This document shows, in pieces, positions 1 through 10,840 of a stretch of DNA of 58,913 nucleotides (within the stretch, counting starts at the first letter, position 1; each line of letters begins with the position of its first letter). Below the pieces are notes generated by a model, which had not been told where the DNA came from, did no database searches, and saw only the letters and a list, made by a program, of their open reading frames with translations. The stretch lies in contig MNCI01027333.1 of NCBI GenBank assembly GCA_015680685.1, positions 11,173 through 70,085 of the forward strand. Reading direction: 5' to 3'. Source of the stretch: Gnetum montanum (taxonomy: Eukaryota > Streptophyta > Gnetopsida > Gnetales > Gnetaceae). The position numbers and the translations under genes were made by a program.

Positions 1-1
1 T

Positions 2-258
2 GAATGTTAAGGAGCTGTTCCCAACAATGCCCTATCCTTGGGATGTGCCCACACTAGCCCACATCGACAAAGTTATATGGACCGTGCATGATCCTAGGTA
101 AGGAGGAGAAGATGAAAGCATTGATGGATACTTTCCATCTTCCACTAGAAGTTACAGTTGCAGTAGGACAACCACAACAGCCTCAACCACCATGTGTGCC
201 TAAAGTAGGAGAAGGTCCCTTAAAACCTTAGGAGCCTCCACCACCTAGGACTGTTTAA
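2..258 (+). pseudogene. C-terminal remnant of the retrotransposon 3'-terminal ORF (copy A)
   Basis: Reading from base 2 gives residues such as NVKELFPTMPYPWDVP, then a stop and a frame change, then a proline-rich tail containing PPCVPK and EPPPPRTV before a final stop at 256-258. Element D encodes the same blocks (NVKELFP, EEKMKAL, PPCVPKAGK, EPPPPRTI) on the minus strand, ending at 14058. The function is unknown. In D the ORF is rich in predicted coiled coil upstream of this tail. It lies between pol and the 3' LTR, the place of the third (env-like) ORF in Athila elements, but I see no signal peptide or membrane segment here. Confidence 0.6.
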
Positions 259-498
259 TCTTCTTCCTTATTTTCATGCCATTAGAGGAATTTTGTTTGT
301 CAAATTTTGTCCTGGTGTTCAATTTTGTAGTCCTAAACACTAAAAAATTTTGTAATGATTATACATCCATACACTTGGACACTTAGTATTTTTTTGTGTT
401 TGTTTATGTTTGTCATATGTCTGTCATCAGTCAATAATTCCATACCTTCCCAAATTTGTAAAGAACTCGAGAATGAGTTTCATTCAATCGTGGGGGTA

Positions 499-1373
499 TG
501 ATGAATGGTAGATTGGCTATGAAGACTAGGCCTCATTGACTAGGCCTCGTTGATGCATGGTTTGATGCATTGATATGGCCCCATTGACGTAGTGTCTATT
601 TTCACCTATAAATACATGCTTACCCACTATGTTTATGGCATGTCTTGTCATAGTTGTAGCGAAGCTCTTGCAATTTTGTCATATGAAAGTTAGAATATTT
701 TTCTAATTTCTCCAATAGGAGTCAAGAGTGTACGAATCTTTATTCAAGCACTATTGTACCTGAGCATAGCAGTGTGTGCGGCAATAAAGACAAGCATTTT
801 GATAAACCTTGCAGCACTTTGAAATAGATTAATTATTTACTTGTGCATTTAATGTTTCATGCATTTTCCTTTAATGCTTTAAGTAATTAAATAATTAAGT
901 AAACTAAACTAAGCTAGATTAAGTAGCAATTAATTAAGCACATAAGTACGACCACTTCAAGCATACACTTGATGCTTGGTAATCCCAGTAACGTTTAACA
1001 TTTGGTAACCTACTAGTGCTAAACATGTTCAGGATGTGTACAACAAGTGGAAACAAATGCTTATGTTAGGATTAGTTAGGCGTAGTTAGTTAGATTAAAT
1101 TAGCAGTTAAATTACTTTATTCCCTTCATCCTTTATTTTAAGCACCCAAACATAAAACATAAAAAATAATAAAAATCATATGCCTCGATTACACTTAACC
1201 ATACCTTTGCATATTACAAGTGTAATTGGGAAGACAACAAATGACTATTAGGGCAAGTTCACTTCCTAGAAGCTAATGCACCGAAAGACAAGGGGTCCAC
1301 GGAATTTGACCAGATCAAGCATGAACGTTTAATGATTCATTTAGTGGAGTGTAGGGGTACTCGTCACTCATCA
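499..1373 (+). repeat. 3' LTR (copy A), about 875 bp
   Basis: The LTR starts TGATGAATGG right after a purine-rich tract (TGGGGGTA, 491-498) and ends CTCATCA near 1373. A TATA box (TATAAATA) lies at 607-614, and an AATAAA in the AATAAAGAC context near 782 could be the poly(A) signal. It matches the LTRs at 12034-13846 and 46540-47428, both inverted relative to it. The AT-rich TTAATTAA-containing 3' part and the AATCCCAGTA/GGTAACC motif are shared by all copies. Confidence 0.8.
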
Positions 1374-3770
1374 ATCATCATTTTTAAAAAATTTATTTCT
1401 AAAAGAGTTTCAAAGATTTTATGGATCTTGCTTTATCATTTGCACCATATTATTTTGGTGCTCTTTTAGAAACTTTTTTCTCTAAAAGCAATTACATGTA
1501 TTCCTTATTGAAAGCTTTTTTTATTACAAAAAATTTTTATATGCCAACCTTCCTTGTATACATTTTTCATCAAACCATTTTTTCTTACTCATAAACTTTT
1601 GCTACATAGTAATATTTTTTTGTAGTTTCTAGCAATATGTCTTCTAAGTGATCTTTAAGCTTTTTTATTTTCAACAAATTTTATACCTCTTGCTAAAAAG
1701 ATTTTGTATCTAAAACTATAATACTTTTTCTTATTTTTTGGCACTGCTTATAATTAGAATACATTTCTTTAATGGAAAATTGTAGAGAATGTTATGAAGA
1801 TTCTATTAATTTACCACCAACTTGAGAGTCAATGATTCCTAATGCATTTTGATGGGTGTGTGGTATATGGGGTTGAAACCAAAAATAATTGAAATATAGG
1901 TACACCCCAAAATGTATAGTCCATAAAGAACTTTATAACTTAGTGTTACCCACTAGAATCAAACCCATGACTTAAGAGTTTCCAAATCAAGAGTCTTACC
2001 ACTAATACCTCATTGTTGTGTAATTTAAAGAGATTTTAAGTATCACTCATTTTTAGTCTATTCTAGTATTAAAGGTTTATGTTGACATTTTCTTTTGTAA
2101 AACTGTTTCACCTACAATAGCAGTGCAACTACACAAATCCATAAACCATAAGGTTAATTAATCTATTAAAATTATTTGAACATGATGAAGAATTTCAAAC
2201 ATGTTATGTCTCAATTTAGAAATAGAAATGTGTTATTACATCCTTAAAACCCTTCAAAGACTTTACATGATAAAAAATTAAAAAAAAAAACTTTATAGAG
2301 TTTTGATATGTTCTCTATAAATCTTGAAAACCTTATTAAGAAAATGCTCGAAGGTTGATAAGTCTACCTTAAAAAATTAGCAAATATTTTACATAAATAT
2401 CATATTCAAGTCTTAATGAGTTAACAAAAGAACAAGTGTAAAAGACATGTTCTTAATCTTTTCCTACTATACAAAATCTACATGTTGTCTTAATTAAAAG
2501 GTAGTGTGACCTATCGCAAGCACAAGCAATCATAACTTTAATTTGCATTGTAGTTACGATAGACATATAAGTCGGCTTTCGCATAAAGGATCATACTGGA
2601 ACTTGATATCAATAGATTTGTTTATTTTTCCATAGTTTATTCCTAAACCCTTTTAAGAAATTTTTTTTGGGATTTCAAAATTAAATCTTCTCTTAAACAT
2701 TTTTACCTATAAAGCCAATTTCCCAATTATGAAACTAGCCTTTCCTTTTTTAGTGGTATATAACTTGCATACAAAGGTATAGTCCAAGTGTAGCAAACAT
2801 CTTTTAATAAAATCAAATAGATTTAAGAAACTATGCAATTTTTATAATTTGTATAAGAAATAGGTATATTTTTAAGTACTTTGAACTTTGGGAAAAAAAT
2901 TTAAAAAACATGGAACATCTTCCAAAAGTTTCCTTGGTTCTCAGGTTTCTATGAATTTGAATACAAATACCAGTAAACTCTATTGTAGTTTGGAATGCCA
3001 TGCTATTTTTTCATATATAAAAGTTGTTACTGTGACTCAACAGCTATACCGTTAAACTTGTTCAACCATTAGAGATTAAAAGGAAATAAATTCTAGTTAT
3101 CTTAAATCATTAGAAAGCTGCACACCAAAAGAATTGGGTAAGATTTAGGTGCTTCCCTTGAAGTCAAAGGCAAGGGCGTTCACCGTGTGAAGGGAGAGGT
3201 AACACTCCCATTTTAAGAAGATTTAAAGCCAAGGAAAGTTGAATGAAGCTCTCCCCAGCACCAATGTTGATATTTGCAAGATAATTGCGAAAAAAGTTAA
3301 TGCATACATTGACAGTGGTCGTGTAGGCTAGAGTTGTAATAACAGAAATGTTACAATATGAAAATTTACAACGATAAATATTCAGCTTTCATTGTTTTCC
3401 TTTTTATTTTAATCCCAGGCACTGACGGCCCCGTAACCATGAAAAATTCAGTTCATTAAAGTGAACATACATCTCGGTATAATTCATATATTAAAGCCCC
3501 TTAGCAAGAAGAAGCAGTTGTACAAATAAGTTCATTAATCTTGTATGCGCTAGGCAGTGGGCTACGTGGTGAAATAATAGAAGTTTTACAAATATTTGGA
3601 GAATAAAAAAAACATGTTTGATGCACAAACGGTTGATTAATAACAAATTTAAGCTAAATTCAAATATAAGGTATAAAACAATTCAGAATTGCTTTGCTTT
3701 GAAGCTAGCAGTAGCTGATAAAACAAATCAGCAACCAGAGAACAAAGAAGCCCAAGAACAAACAAGGCAT
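1374..3770. other. AT-rich non-coding region
   Basis: No open reading frame of useful length or recognisable gene is seen. Stop codons are dense in all frames. The only structured element noticed is a possible tRNA-derived SINE at 1845-2015. Confidence 0.6.
1845..2015 (-). repeat. Possible tRNA-derived SINE
   Basis: On the minus strand, TAGTGGTAAGA (2004-1994) resembles an RNA polymerase III box A and GGTTTGATTCT (1965-1955) resembles a box B. The sequence between and around them is like the D- to T-arm part of a degenerate tRNA (…GACTCTTGATTTGG…GTCATGGG). About 110 bases of non-tRNA sequence follow, ending near AACCCCATATACC. There is no clear poly(A) tail and no target duplication. A chance tRNA-like match is possible. 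Confidence 0.35.
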
Positions 3771-3828
3771 TCAAATTTTAATAGAATCTGAAGAAAGTAC
3801 CCCATTCCCTGGTAATATGCAGAAATAA

Positions 3829-4068
3829 TGCAGAATAAACAGAAACAAATTTCTCTGCCCATTGGTTGCTGAAATTAAAAGAATCTAAATAGAGTACAGC
3901 AGCATTACATTGCATAACATTTTTTGCTAATATATAGAATAAACAGAAACAGATTTCCCTGCAACAGACTGGAACCAACTATTTGCCCAATGGTTGCTGA
4001 AATTAAGGAGTTGCTAATGTGTGCAGAATAAACAGAAACAAAGTTCTCTGTAGAAGATCGGTTGCCTA
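3829..4068. repeat. Threefold imperfect tandem repeat downstream of the TNL stop codon
   Basis: A block beginning AGAATAAACAGAAACA and continuing through a TTCTCTGC/TTCCCTGC segment to TTGGTTGCTGAAATTAA occurs at about 3832, 3937 and 4024; the third unit ends with the related TTGCCTAATGGCTGCTG. Units are roughly 85-105 bases. The array begins within 35 bases of the TNL stop (4101), so it probably lies in the 3' UTR or just beyond. No AATAAA poly(A) signal in TNL orientation occurs within about 300 bases of the stop. Confidence 0.7.
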
Positions 4069-4100
4069 ATGGCTGCTGCTGATGCCTCCACTCATAAATG

Positions 4101-7100
4101 TCACTGCATATAGCAGCTGAAAGATGTATCCCTTTGGCGCATTTTCTTTTTATGCAAGGCTGCTAACGTAGAATCAGAGGCATTTGTTCGAAGCAGAGTG
4201 TTTAGGGCAACAGGAAATTCTTGCTCATTTATTGAAACGATTTCTTGCAGTTTTCTTGAATTCAGTTTGCCTTTGCCTGACACGGAAATTGACATTTCAT
4301 ACAGATTAGCCACTACTCCTGCTTCCAAGTCAAGATGAAGACCAGTATATGGGAGGTCAGCGAGGACGCCATGGTTGCTGCTGTTTTTTCTAAGACGAGT
4401 ATATGCGAGGAAGCCATGTTTGCCGCTGTTTTTTCTTGGGTTCTCCAGCAGTAATGCATGGTCATCCATAAAAAGGCACCGTCTTCTCTTCCATGTTAAG
4501 CCTGATTCTTCTTCCTGTTGCAAACATCACTCAGGTAGTAGTAAAATTTAGTTCAGGGATTTGATCCTTTATTATTGTTAAAAGAGGTTCAAATAATTCT
4601 TACCATGATATAAGTGTTGAAATGACGGGATGTTTTGGTTATTTGGCAATTTGCAATGTCAAGTGCAGAGAATTCAGAAATGCAGAGCTGAGAAGGCAGT
4701 TCAGTCCATGCACAGGACAGCCAGCGCTGTTTCATGACTTCTGAGCAAAAAATGTTGTATATCTCTCTTAACAATTCTCTTCTATGACAATCTCTATCCA
4801 GCCAAATCAGCCATCCTTCCTTTACAAGCGCTTCGTAGCTTTGACGGCAATCTCGGGCTTTTTCAATGCGCAGCTCGCAACTACGGGTGAGTTTAACGCC
4901 GTATGTCGCAATGTGGATTTCTTCCCCGAAGTCAAAACGCGAACCTAGAATACGGCGGAAAACAGCGTAATCGGTTGAAAATGTGGTGTGAGGCGGGGGA
5001 ATATGCAGAGGGAAGTCGACAGCGTAAGCGGCTGAAACAAAACACCACACAGCAGCAGCTACGTTGCCATCTTTTCGAGCAACATGTGATAATTTATTAA
5101 AAAAAGAATAAGAGGAGTCAAAGTTGTCNGGACATTTAATATACTCTTTATACTCTCTGTTGTCATTGCATGCGAGGACCATTGTAGAATATTCGGTAAC
5201 GTCTGCGATCAATATAATTGGCGTCAACGTGTAATCTACCCCATTGATAGATATATCATGAAATACATAAACGAAAATTGCACAAATGTATATGTACCTG
5301 GTTCCCCTCGTCCAATGTTGGCTCGAGAGAGTCATGGTTGAGGAAGAGGTTCAAAGAAAGCAACTGATGAGGAGGAATGTGTTGCACAAGGCTTTCACTG
5401 GGAAGGCACAACAGGTAGCAGCCGCAGATACTGAGCCACACCAAAGAGTTGAAGGTGGCACAGCCGCGCGTGACGGCCAAGTCTCTGAGATTTAAACACC
5501 CTTCAATCATAAGCCTTGAAAGCTTAGGAAGACCTGAAAGCCCAATAATGCTCCTGAGATTTACGCAACCGATTACTTTAAGTGTACTTAGATTGACTAA
5601 TTCCTGCACGTGGATGACCTCCACCATCCAGCAGTCATTTACTGTTAAAGTTTCCAAGCTAGAAATATTCCCTAGCCAAGACGGCAATCCTTTGAGAACA
5701 ATGCAATCTATAATCTCTAGTTCTGTTAGATTTTGTAAGTTGCCCATGGTGTCAGGCAACCATTCTAGACTTGCACAACCGCCCAGTCTTAAAAGCTTGA
5801 GATGCCCAAGATTACCCACGCATTGTGGCAGCTCTCGTAAATTCCATAAGCCCTCTAGAGACAATTCCTGCACTTGCATATGGCTGCCAGATTCGAACCA
5901 TGCTAGAAGATGACTGGATATTAGCTCAACATCATGTAATTGAGGAGGTGCATGTACATTAATATCTGAAAACAAAACTGCAGCGGCTCTGTTTTGGCTT
6001 TTCCCTCCAGGGTGGCTATGCACCAACGATGTGAGATGTTGTTGTTGAGTAGCTTGACCATAGTAGTTTGAATTTTTCCAACAACCAATGTTTTGCTGCT
6101 CTGTGCCACTGGTCTTCCCACAGGAAGAATATGCAATCTCCATATTATCCTCGTAACCTGAGATAGAGAGATAATGGATCCGCTGTAGCCGTTCAACTTG
6201 CTCTAATGATAACCTTACTTTGTGACCTCCAAACACCAGAGTACGTAAGTTCATCATCAAGTCCCCAAATGATTCAGGTAGCTCTTCCAGTCCATGGCAA
6301 TTTGTGAAACGCAAATCTTCTAACCGCTGCAGATGTCCAAATGACTCTGGCAGGCATTTTAAGGCTATGCACCTAGTCATATTCAATTCTCTTAGACACA
6401 ACAATTTACCAAATGACTCAGGCAAGCATTGCAGGGCTTCACAGTTCTCCATGCACAAGGTTTCTAATCGTGACAATGTACCAAATGACTCAGGCAAGCA
6501 TTGCAAGGCTTGGCACCTCCACATATTCAATGTTTTTAATCGTGACAATGTACCAAATGACTCAGGCAAGTATTGTAGGGCTTTGCACTTCTCCATCTCC
6601 AATGTTTCCAATCGTGACAATGTACCAAATGACTCAGGCAAGCATTGCAGGGTTGAGCATTCATTCACCTTCAAGGTTTCTAATCGTGACAATGTACCAA
6701 ATGACTCAGGCAAGGATTGCAGGGTTGAGCATTCATTCACCTTCAAGGTTTCTAATCGTGACAATGTACCAAATGACTCAGGCAAGCATTGCAGGGCTTG
6801 GCACCTCCAGATATTCAATGTTTTTAATCGTGACAATGTACCAAATGACTCAGGCAAACATTCCAGGGCTTGACACCTCCACATATTCAATGTTTCTAAT
6901 CGTGACAATGTACCAAATGACTCCGGCAAGCATTGCAGGGTTGAGCATTCATTCATCTCCAAGGTTTCTAATCGTGACAATGTACCAAATGACTCAGGCA
7001 AACATTCCAGGGCTTGACACCTCCACATATTCAATGTTTCTAATCGTGACAATGTACCAAATGACTCAGGCAAGCATTTCAAGGCTATGCACCAATTGAT

Positions 7101-10100
7101 ACTCAATTCTCTTAATTGCAACAGTTTACCAAATGACTCTGGTAATGTCTTTATTTTGAAACAGCGCATCAGTTGAAGATGTTGCAATGCTTGAAGTTGG
7201 TCAAAGCTATCAGGAATACTTTCCAAAGATGTGCAGTCTTTGAGTTCTATGGAAGATAAGTGCCTAAACTTTGCCGTAAATTCGGGAAGCCTCTTGAAGT
7301 TCATGCAATTTGATAAACTAAGTTGTCTTATATTCATCGGAGCATCCTGTTCAGTTTCAGTGCACAGTTTCATTTTTGATAAGGATGGAATACTGGAATA
7401 CAACATAAACATTTTGTGTCCAAAACAAAAGTTTGTAGTTTATACGTTGAAGCTCACCTCATGTTTCCATAATAATGTCAGCCATTGACCAGACAGTTGC
7501 AGAACTTTCATATGCTTTAAGCAAAGACTTTCAGGGATATATTCGTATGGAAAATCAGTCCACTTCAGCCATGATAGTCTCTTAGACAACTTGGAAAGAT
7601 CACCTTTGGTCAATATACCAAAAATAAAATTATTAACACTAATGTTATCGCCTTTCATAATCAAAGTCCTAAATTGTCCAACTAGATTCAAAAAATATAG
7701 ACTACATATTTCTTAGATATATTTAATTAAACAAGTCATACCTTTTATACAACGACCCTGGAGGATTAAAAATTCCAAAGATGATAGTTTCCTGAAGGCA
7801 TTAGCAGGCCAGGGACATCCATCATTAAGCAAAGCTGAGCTTCTAAAAACTAAGCTTAGGGCTTTCACCTTATTAGTTCCCTGAAATTAATAGACATTGC
7901 TCACTCTATTCAATTTACATAAGCTTAAAAATACAAAATCTAAACATCACTGAATTAATGAAAGTCCTACCATCTCATCATCAGATAACATATCTCTGAC
8001 ATCTGACGGATGCCACACGCGGCTACGACGGCCAGGGCATGAACCTTCATCTTTAACTATGCTCCTCCCCAAGTCTATAAGCAAATCATGCATCATTAAA
8101 ACACCATCCACTACCTTAATTAAATTCTTCCTTTTTAATTCATCAAGAGCTTGTAAAACTTCTAATTCACCATCTTCATCATTACATCGTCGAAGTTGAA
8201 CCAAAAGGTCTTCCTTCTCCAAAAGCAAAAAAGTAGCCACATCTAAGAATAAAGTTTTTTCCAACTCTGTATCAAGATTGTCGTAGCTAGATTTTAATAT
8301 TTTCTTCAAATCATTCTGCAAAGAATATTTTAGAGAATTCACTAAGTTTTTCCAGAATTTAATCTCTCTTCTGCAAAGTTGGCTGCCAAGTAAAATCAAT
8401 GCTAAAGGTATGCCATGACATTTTTCAATAATACTTTTTTTTAGCTCATCAAATTCATTCATCACGTTGCCGGTTCCTCCAAATGCATATTGACAAAATA
8501 ATTTATTTGAGGTATGAAAATCTAAATTTGAGAGTTCCAGTGGAATCAAATTTTTACAGTACAGAGCAACTCTAGAGTCATGCTTCAAAACATCCTTTTC
8601 CCTAGTAGTGACAATAATGATGCTACTTGGGTCTAGAGAAACATCATCTTCAATAAACACTGTACTCAAAGGAATTTTACTGTAAATATTATCAAACACT
8701 ACTAAAATTTTTGCATCTTTCAATCTAATCTTTAAAAGTTTCTTTCTTTCCATTTTGTTGTTGTTGGGATCATATCTGAGAAGGCTACTAATAAGTTGTT
8801 TATAAACTTCATTTACACCATATTTCTCCACTAGTCCCCCTACGTCTTCTATAAAACAACATCTCTCATATTGAGGACAAATCTGATTATAAAGTTGTTT
8901 TGCAAAAGTGGTTTTCCCTATGCCTCCTATACCACTTATTTCCACTGAAGTTACACCACACTGATTCTGACAGCATTTCATTATTTTATGCTTCGTACTG
9001 AGTAACTCTTCCTGTCTTCCAACTATGTTACTGGAAACATCCAGCAACCCAACATCAAGTTCCTGGAGTATCTTGTTAACAATGGCCTTACAACATTCCC
9101 TGGATAAAATGGCAGTAAAAGGAAAAAAAAAGTTAAATCAATTAAGAAGGAAATGCTTGATAATAGAAGTAAAACTTTGATTCCAAACATCATGTATAGA
9201 TTCAAACTAGTTATTGAACCCCGCTATCTGCAGAGTAGAAGTAAAAAGAAGAAAACAAACTCTGGCTATTTATTAAAATATGAAAATAATTATTTATCTC
9301 GTTTGCATAAGTAATGATAACTACCTTAAAAGTTAAAACTTCAATTCAGACGTTATTATTTACCTGGGGTCGTGCAACGTTTAATTTTGAAACGGGGCTA
9401 TAATTTCATATAATTTTTTGCGATTAAACTGAAAATACCGGCCAAGTTTGCGACAGCAGGAAAAAAAATTAAGGAACTGCTGTAAACCAGACATCCATGA
9501 AGACCCTGACATTAAAGCCTAAAATTACTTTTGAAATCAAATTGTCTTAATATCCCAAGATCAGCCAGCATTCCTAATGAACCGAAAAAAAAAAGCACGC
9601 ACAAACCCTGATCAACTAAAAGAAAGCATTCCTAATGAACCAAAAAATAAGCACGCACAAACCCTGATAAACTAAAACAAACCCTGAGGGTTGAAATCAC
9701 TCACCCTTTGCCTTCTTCTCCCGTGATGTCAGCTATCTTGCGTAGAGATTGTCTCCATTTATCGATGAGTTGGGTGGGGTACCTGTTTTTGTCTATGATC
9801 TTCGTCTGAAAGCCCTGCCCAAAAGCTCCTTGCAAATGTCGAACATCGCAGGGTTTTACATCATAAAAGATGGGAATAAGCTTCGATCTACCCATCTCGT
9901 ATTTGTTTACCATAATCTCCAGTTCTTTAAGACACCATACAGACTCTGCGAACCCACTGGAAAGTATACATACATCAACCGTGGAACATTTAATGGCTTC
10001 TTCAATGGCCAAAGGAAATCTTTCGCCTCTTTGCAGCTCTTCTTTGTCCAAAAACACCTCAACTCCTCTATCACACAACAGATCATACATGTGATAAGCC

Positions 10101-10468
10101 AAGGTCTGCTTTGTATCAGGGCCTCTGTGACTGATGTACACCTCAAACTTCTTTTTACTGCTGCTGCTACCCTCACAGTTTGAGGATGAACCGACACCGG
10201 AATCTGGTCCTGAGAAAGGCGCCTTCTGCTGCAGCTGACGCTGCAGTTTTGTTGCAGGGAATTGGAGGTCTGCCTCCTCTTCTTCCTCCTCCTCGTCTTG
10301 TGTTTGGCTTTTCTTTGATGCTTCTGCTCTCTCTTCGGAATCACAGGACTTGAGCCGCTTAGTTGCCCTGTTCTCATCCCTTTCTTGGCCCTGCTTCAAC
10401 AATGCCAGATACAGAGCCAGAAACAGAAACAGAGAGAGACAGAAAAACAGTAATGCAGTGATGGCCAT
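4101..10468 (-). CDS. TIR-NBS-LRR (TNL) intracellular immune receptor, multi-exon
   Basis: Exons read: 10468-9705, 9099-7971, 7880-7742, 7681-7458 and 7346-5298, all with GT-AG introns and matching phases, giving about 1435 residues. Residues 3-24 form a membrane helix, followed by an acidic linker (59-66). The TIR domain spans about 107-250 and has the conserved Glu182 of the WCLKEL motif, the NADase catalytic position in plant TIRs. NB-ARC: P-loop GIGGIGKTT (311-319), kinase-2 LVVFDN (387-392, Asn where Asp is usual), TTR (419-421), GIPLAL (484-489), MHD (591-593). The LRR begins at about 753, with 13 LPESFG repeats and further LRRs after them. Two downstream exons (about 5270-4604 and 4514-4101) join in phase with each other (donor ATG|GTAAGA, acceptor CAACAG|GAA) and look like a post-LRR region. 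The link from exon 5 to them is out of frame, so the C terminus is uncertain. Such receptors detect effectors and trigger cell death. Exons 1-5 show no stops. Confidence 0.88.
6265..7146 (-). repeat. 72-bp tandem repeat encoding 13 LPESFG leucine-rich repeats
   Basis: Thirteen copies of a 24-residue unit starting LPESFG follow one another. Nine of them share LPESFGTLSRL and alternate between WRCQAL and NECSTL types. The 72-base DNA units are nearly identical in the middle of the array (about 6480-7080), while the outer units have diverged, as expected for recent internal expansion by unequal crossing-over. The bases coding LPESFG are the most conserved, and the variable residues fall on the predicted solvent-exposed strand. 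Open frames on the other strand here are shadows. Confidence 0.9.
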
Positions 10469-10840
10469 TTGCAGCTAAACACGCAGCAGACTGAAAGCAA
10501 ACTGATGTTCAGCAAAAAGTGATGTTCAGAGCTTCCTTGTTTCCTTGTTATGGATAACAGACTGCGTAAATTTCACGATAGAGATCGAGTTTCGAGGAAG
10601 TTTCTTGTGGATGAGTAGACGGCACAAGACACGGCCACGAAAAGGCACTCGAGAAAAGTGGAATCCATCGTGCTCTGTTACGACTCTGCGTCCTGGTGAA
10701 GGTCTCAAGGAAACTTCCGAATTCTTAGTCTTATTTACTTTATTTTATTTACTTCATTATTTATTGTTGTAGTGCGTACTAGGGAAGGTCTGAAGGAACC
10801 TTCTGAATTTCTTTATTTACCTTCGTTATTTAATTATTCC
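10469..10840 (-). promoter_or_regulatory. Presumed promoter and 5' leader of the TNL gene
   Basis: No other gene lies between the TNL start codon and the retrotransposon block. An imperfect direct duplication is visible on the + strand. GGTCTCAAGGAAACTTCCGA (from about 10702) followed by an ATTTACTT-rich run recurs as GGTCTGAAGGAACCTTCTGA (from about 10787), again followed by TTTATTTACCTTC. In gene orientation this gives two AAATAA/GTAAATAA-rich blocks that could serve as TATA-like elements. No single TATA box stands out, so the transcription start is not placed. Confidence 0.35.

Larger units (their letters stand above)
1..1373 (+). mobile_element. 3' end of an Athila-like LTR retrotransposon (copy A)
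   Basis: The first 498 bases hold the tail of an ORF and a polypurine-like tract, followed by a complete 3' LTR. The same internal tail plus LTR occurs in opposite orientation at 12034-14170 (element D), so both belong to one family. D has Athila-type gag and pol, which gives the lineage. The 5' part of this copy lies outside the window. The remaining ORF is broken, so the element is dead. Confidence 0.8.

Noticed and set aside
6304-7099. Two long + strand open frames (repeats of VPNDSGKHC and IVTMYQMTQASI type) opposite the LRR array
   Set aside because: They follow the 72-base repeat period of the LRR exon on the opposite strand, have no start context or splice support, and vanish outside the array.
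9749-10377. Open frames overlapping the TIR exon on both strands
   Set aside because: The TIR frame has clear family motifs and fitting splice sites; the others are shadows.
10690-10830. Heat-shock-element-like GAA/TTC clusters upstream of the TNL
   Set aside because: The GAA and TTC units are off the required five-base phase, so no true nGAAnnTTCnnGAAn site is present.
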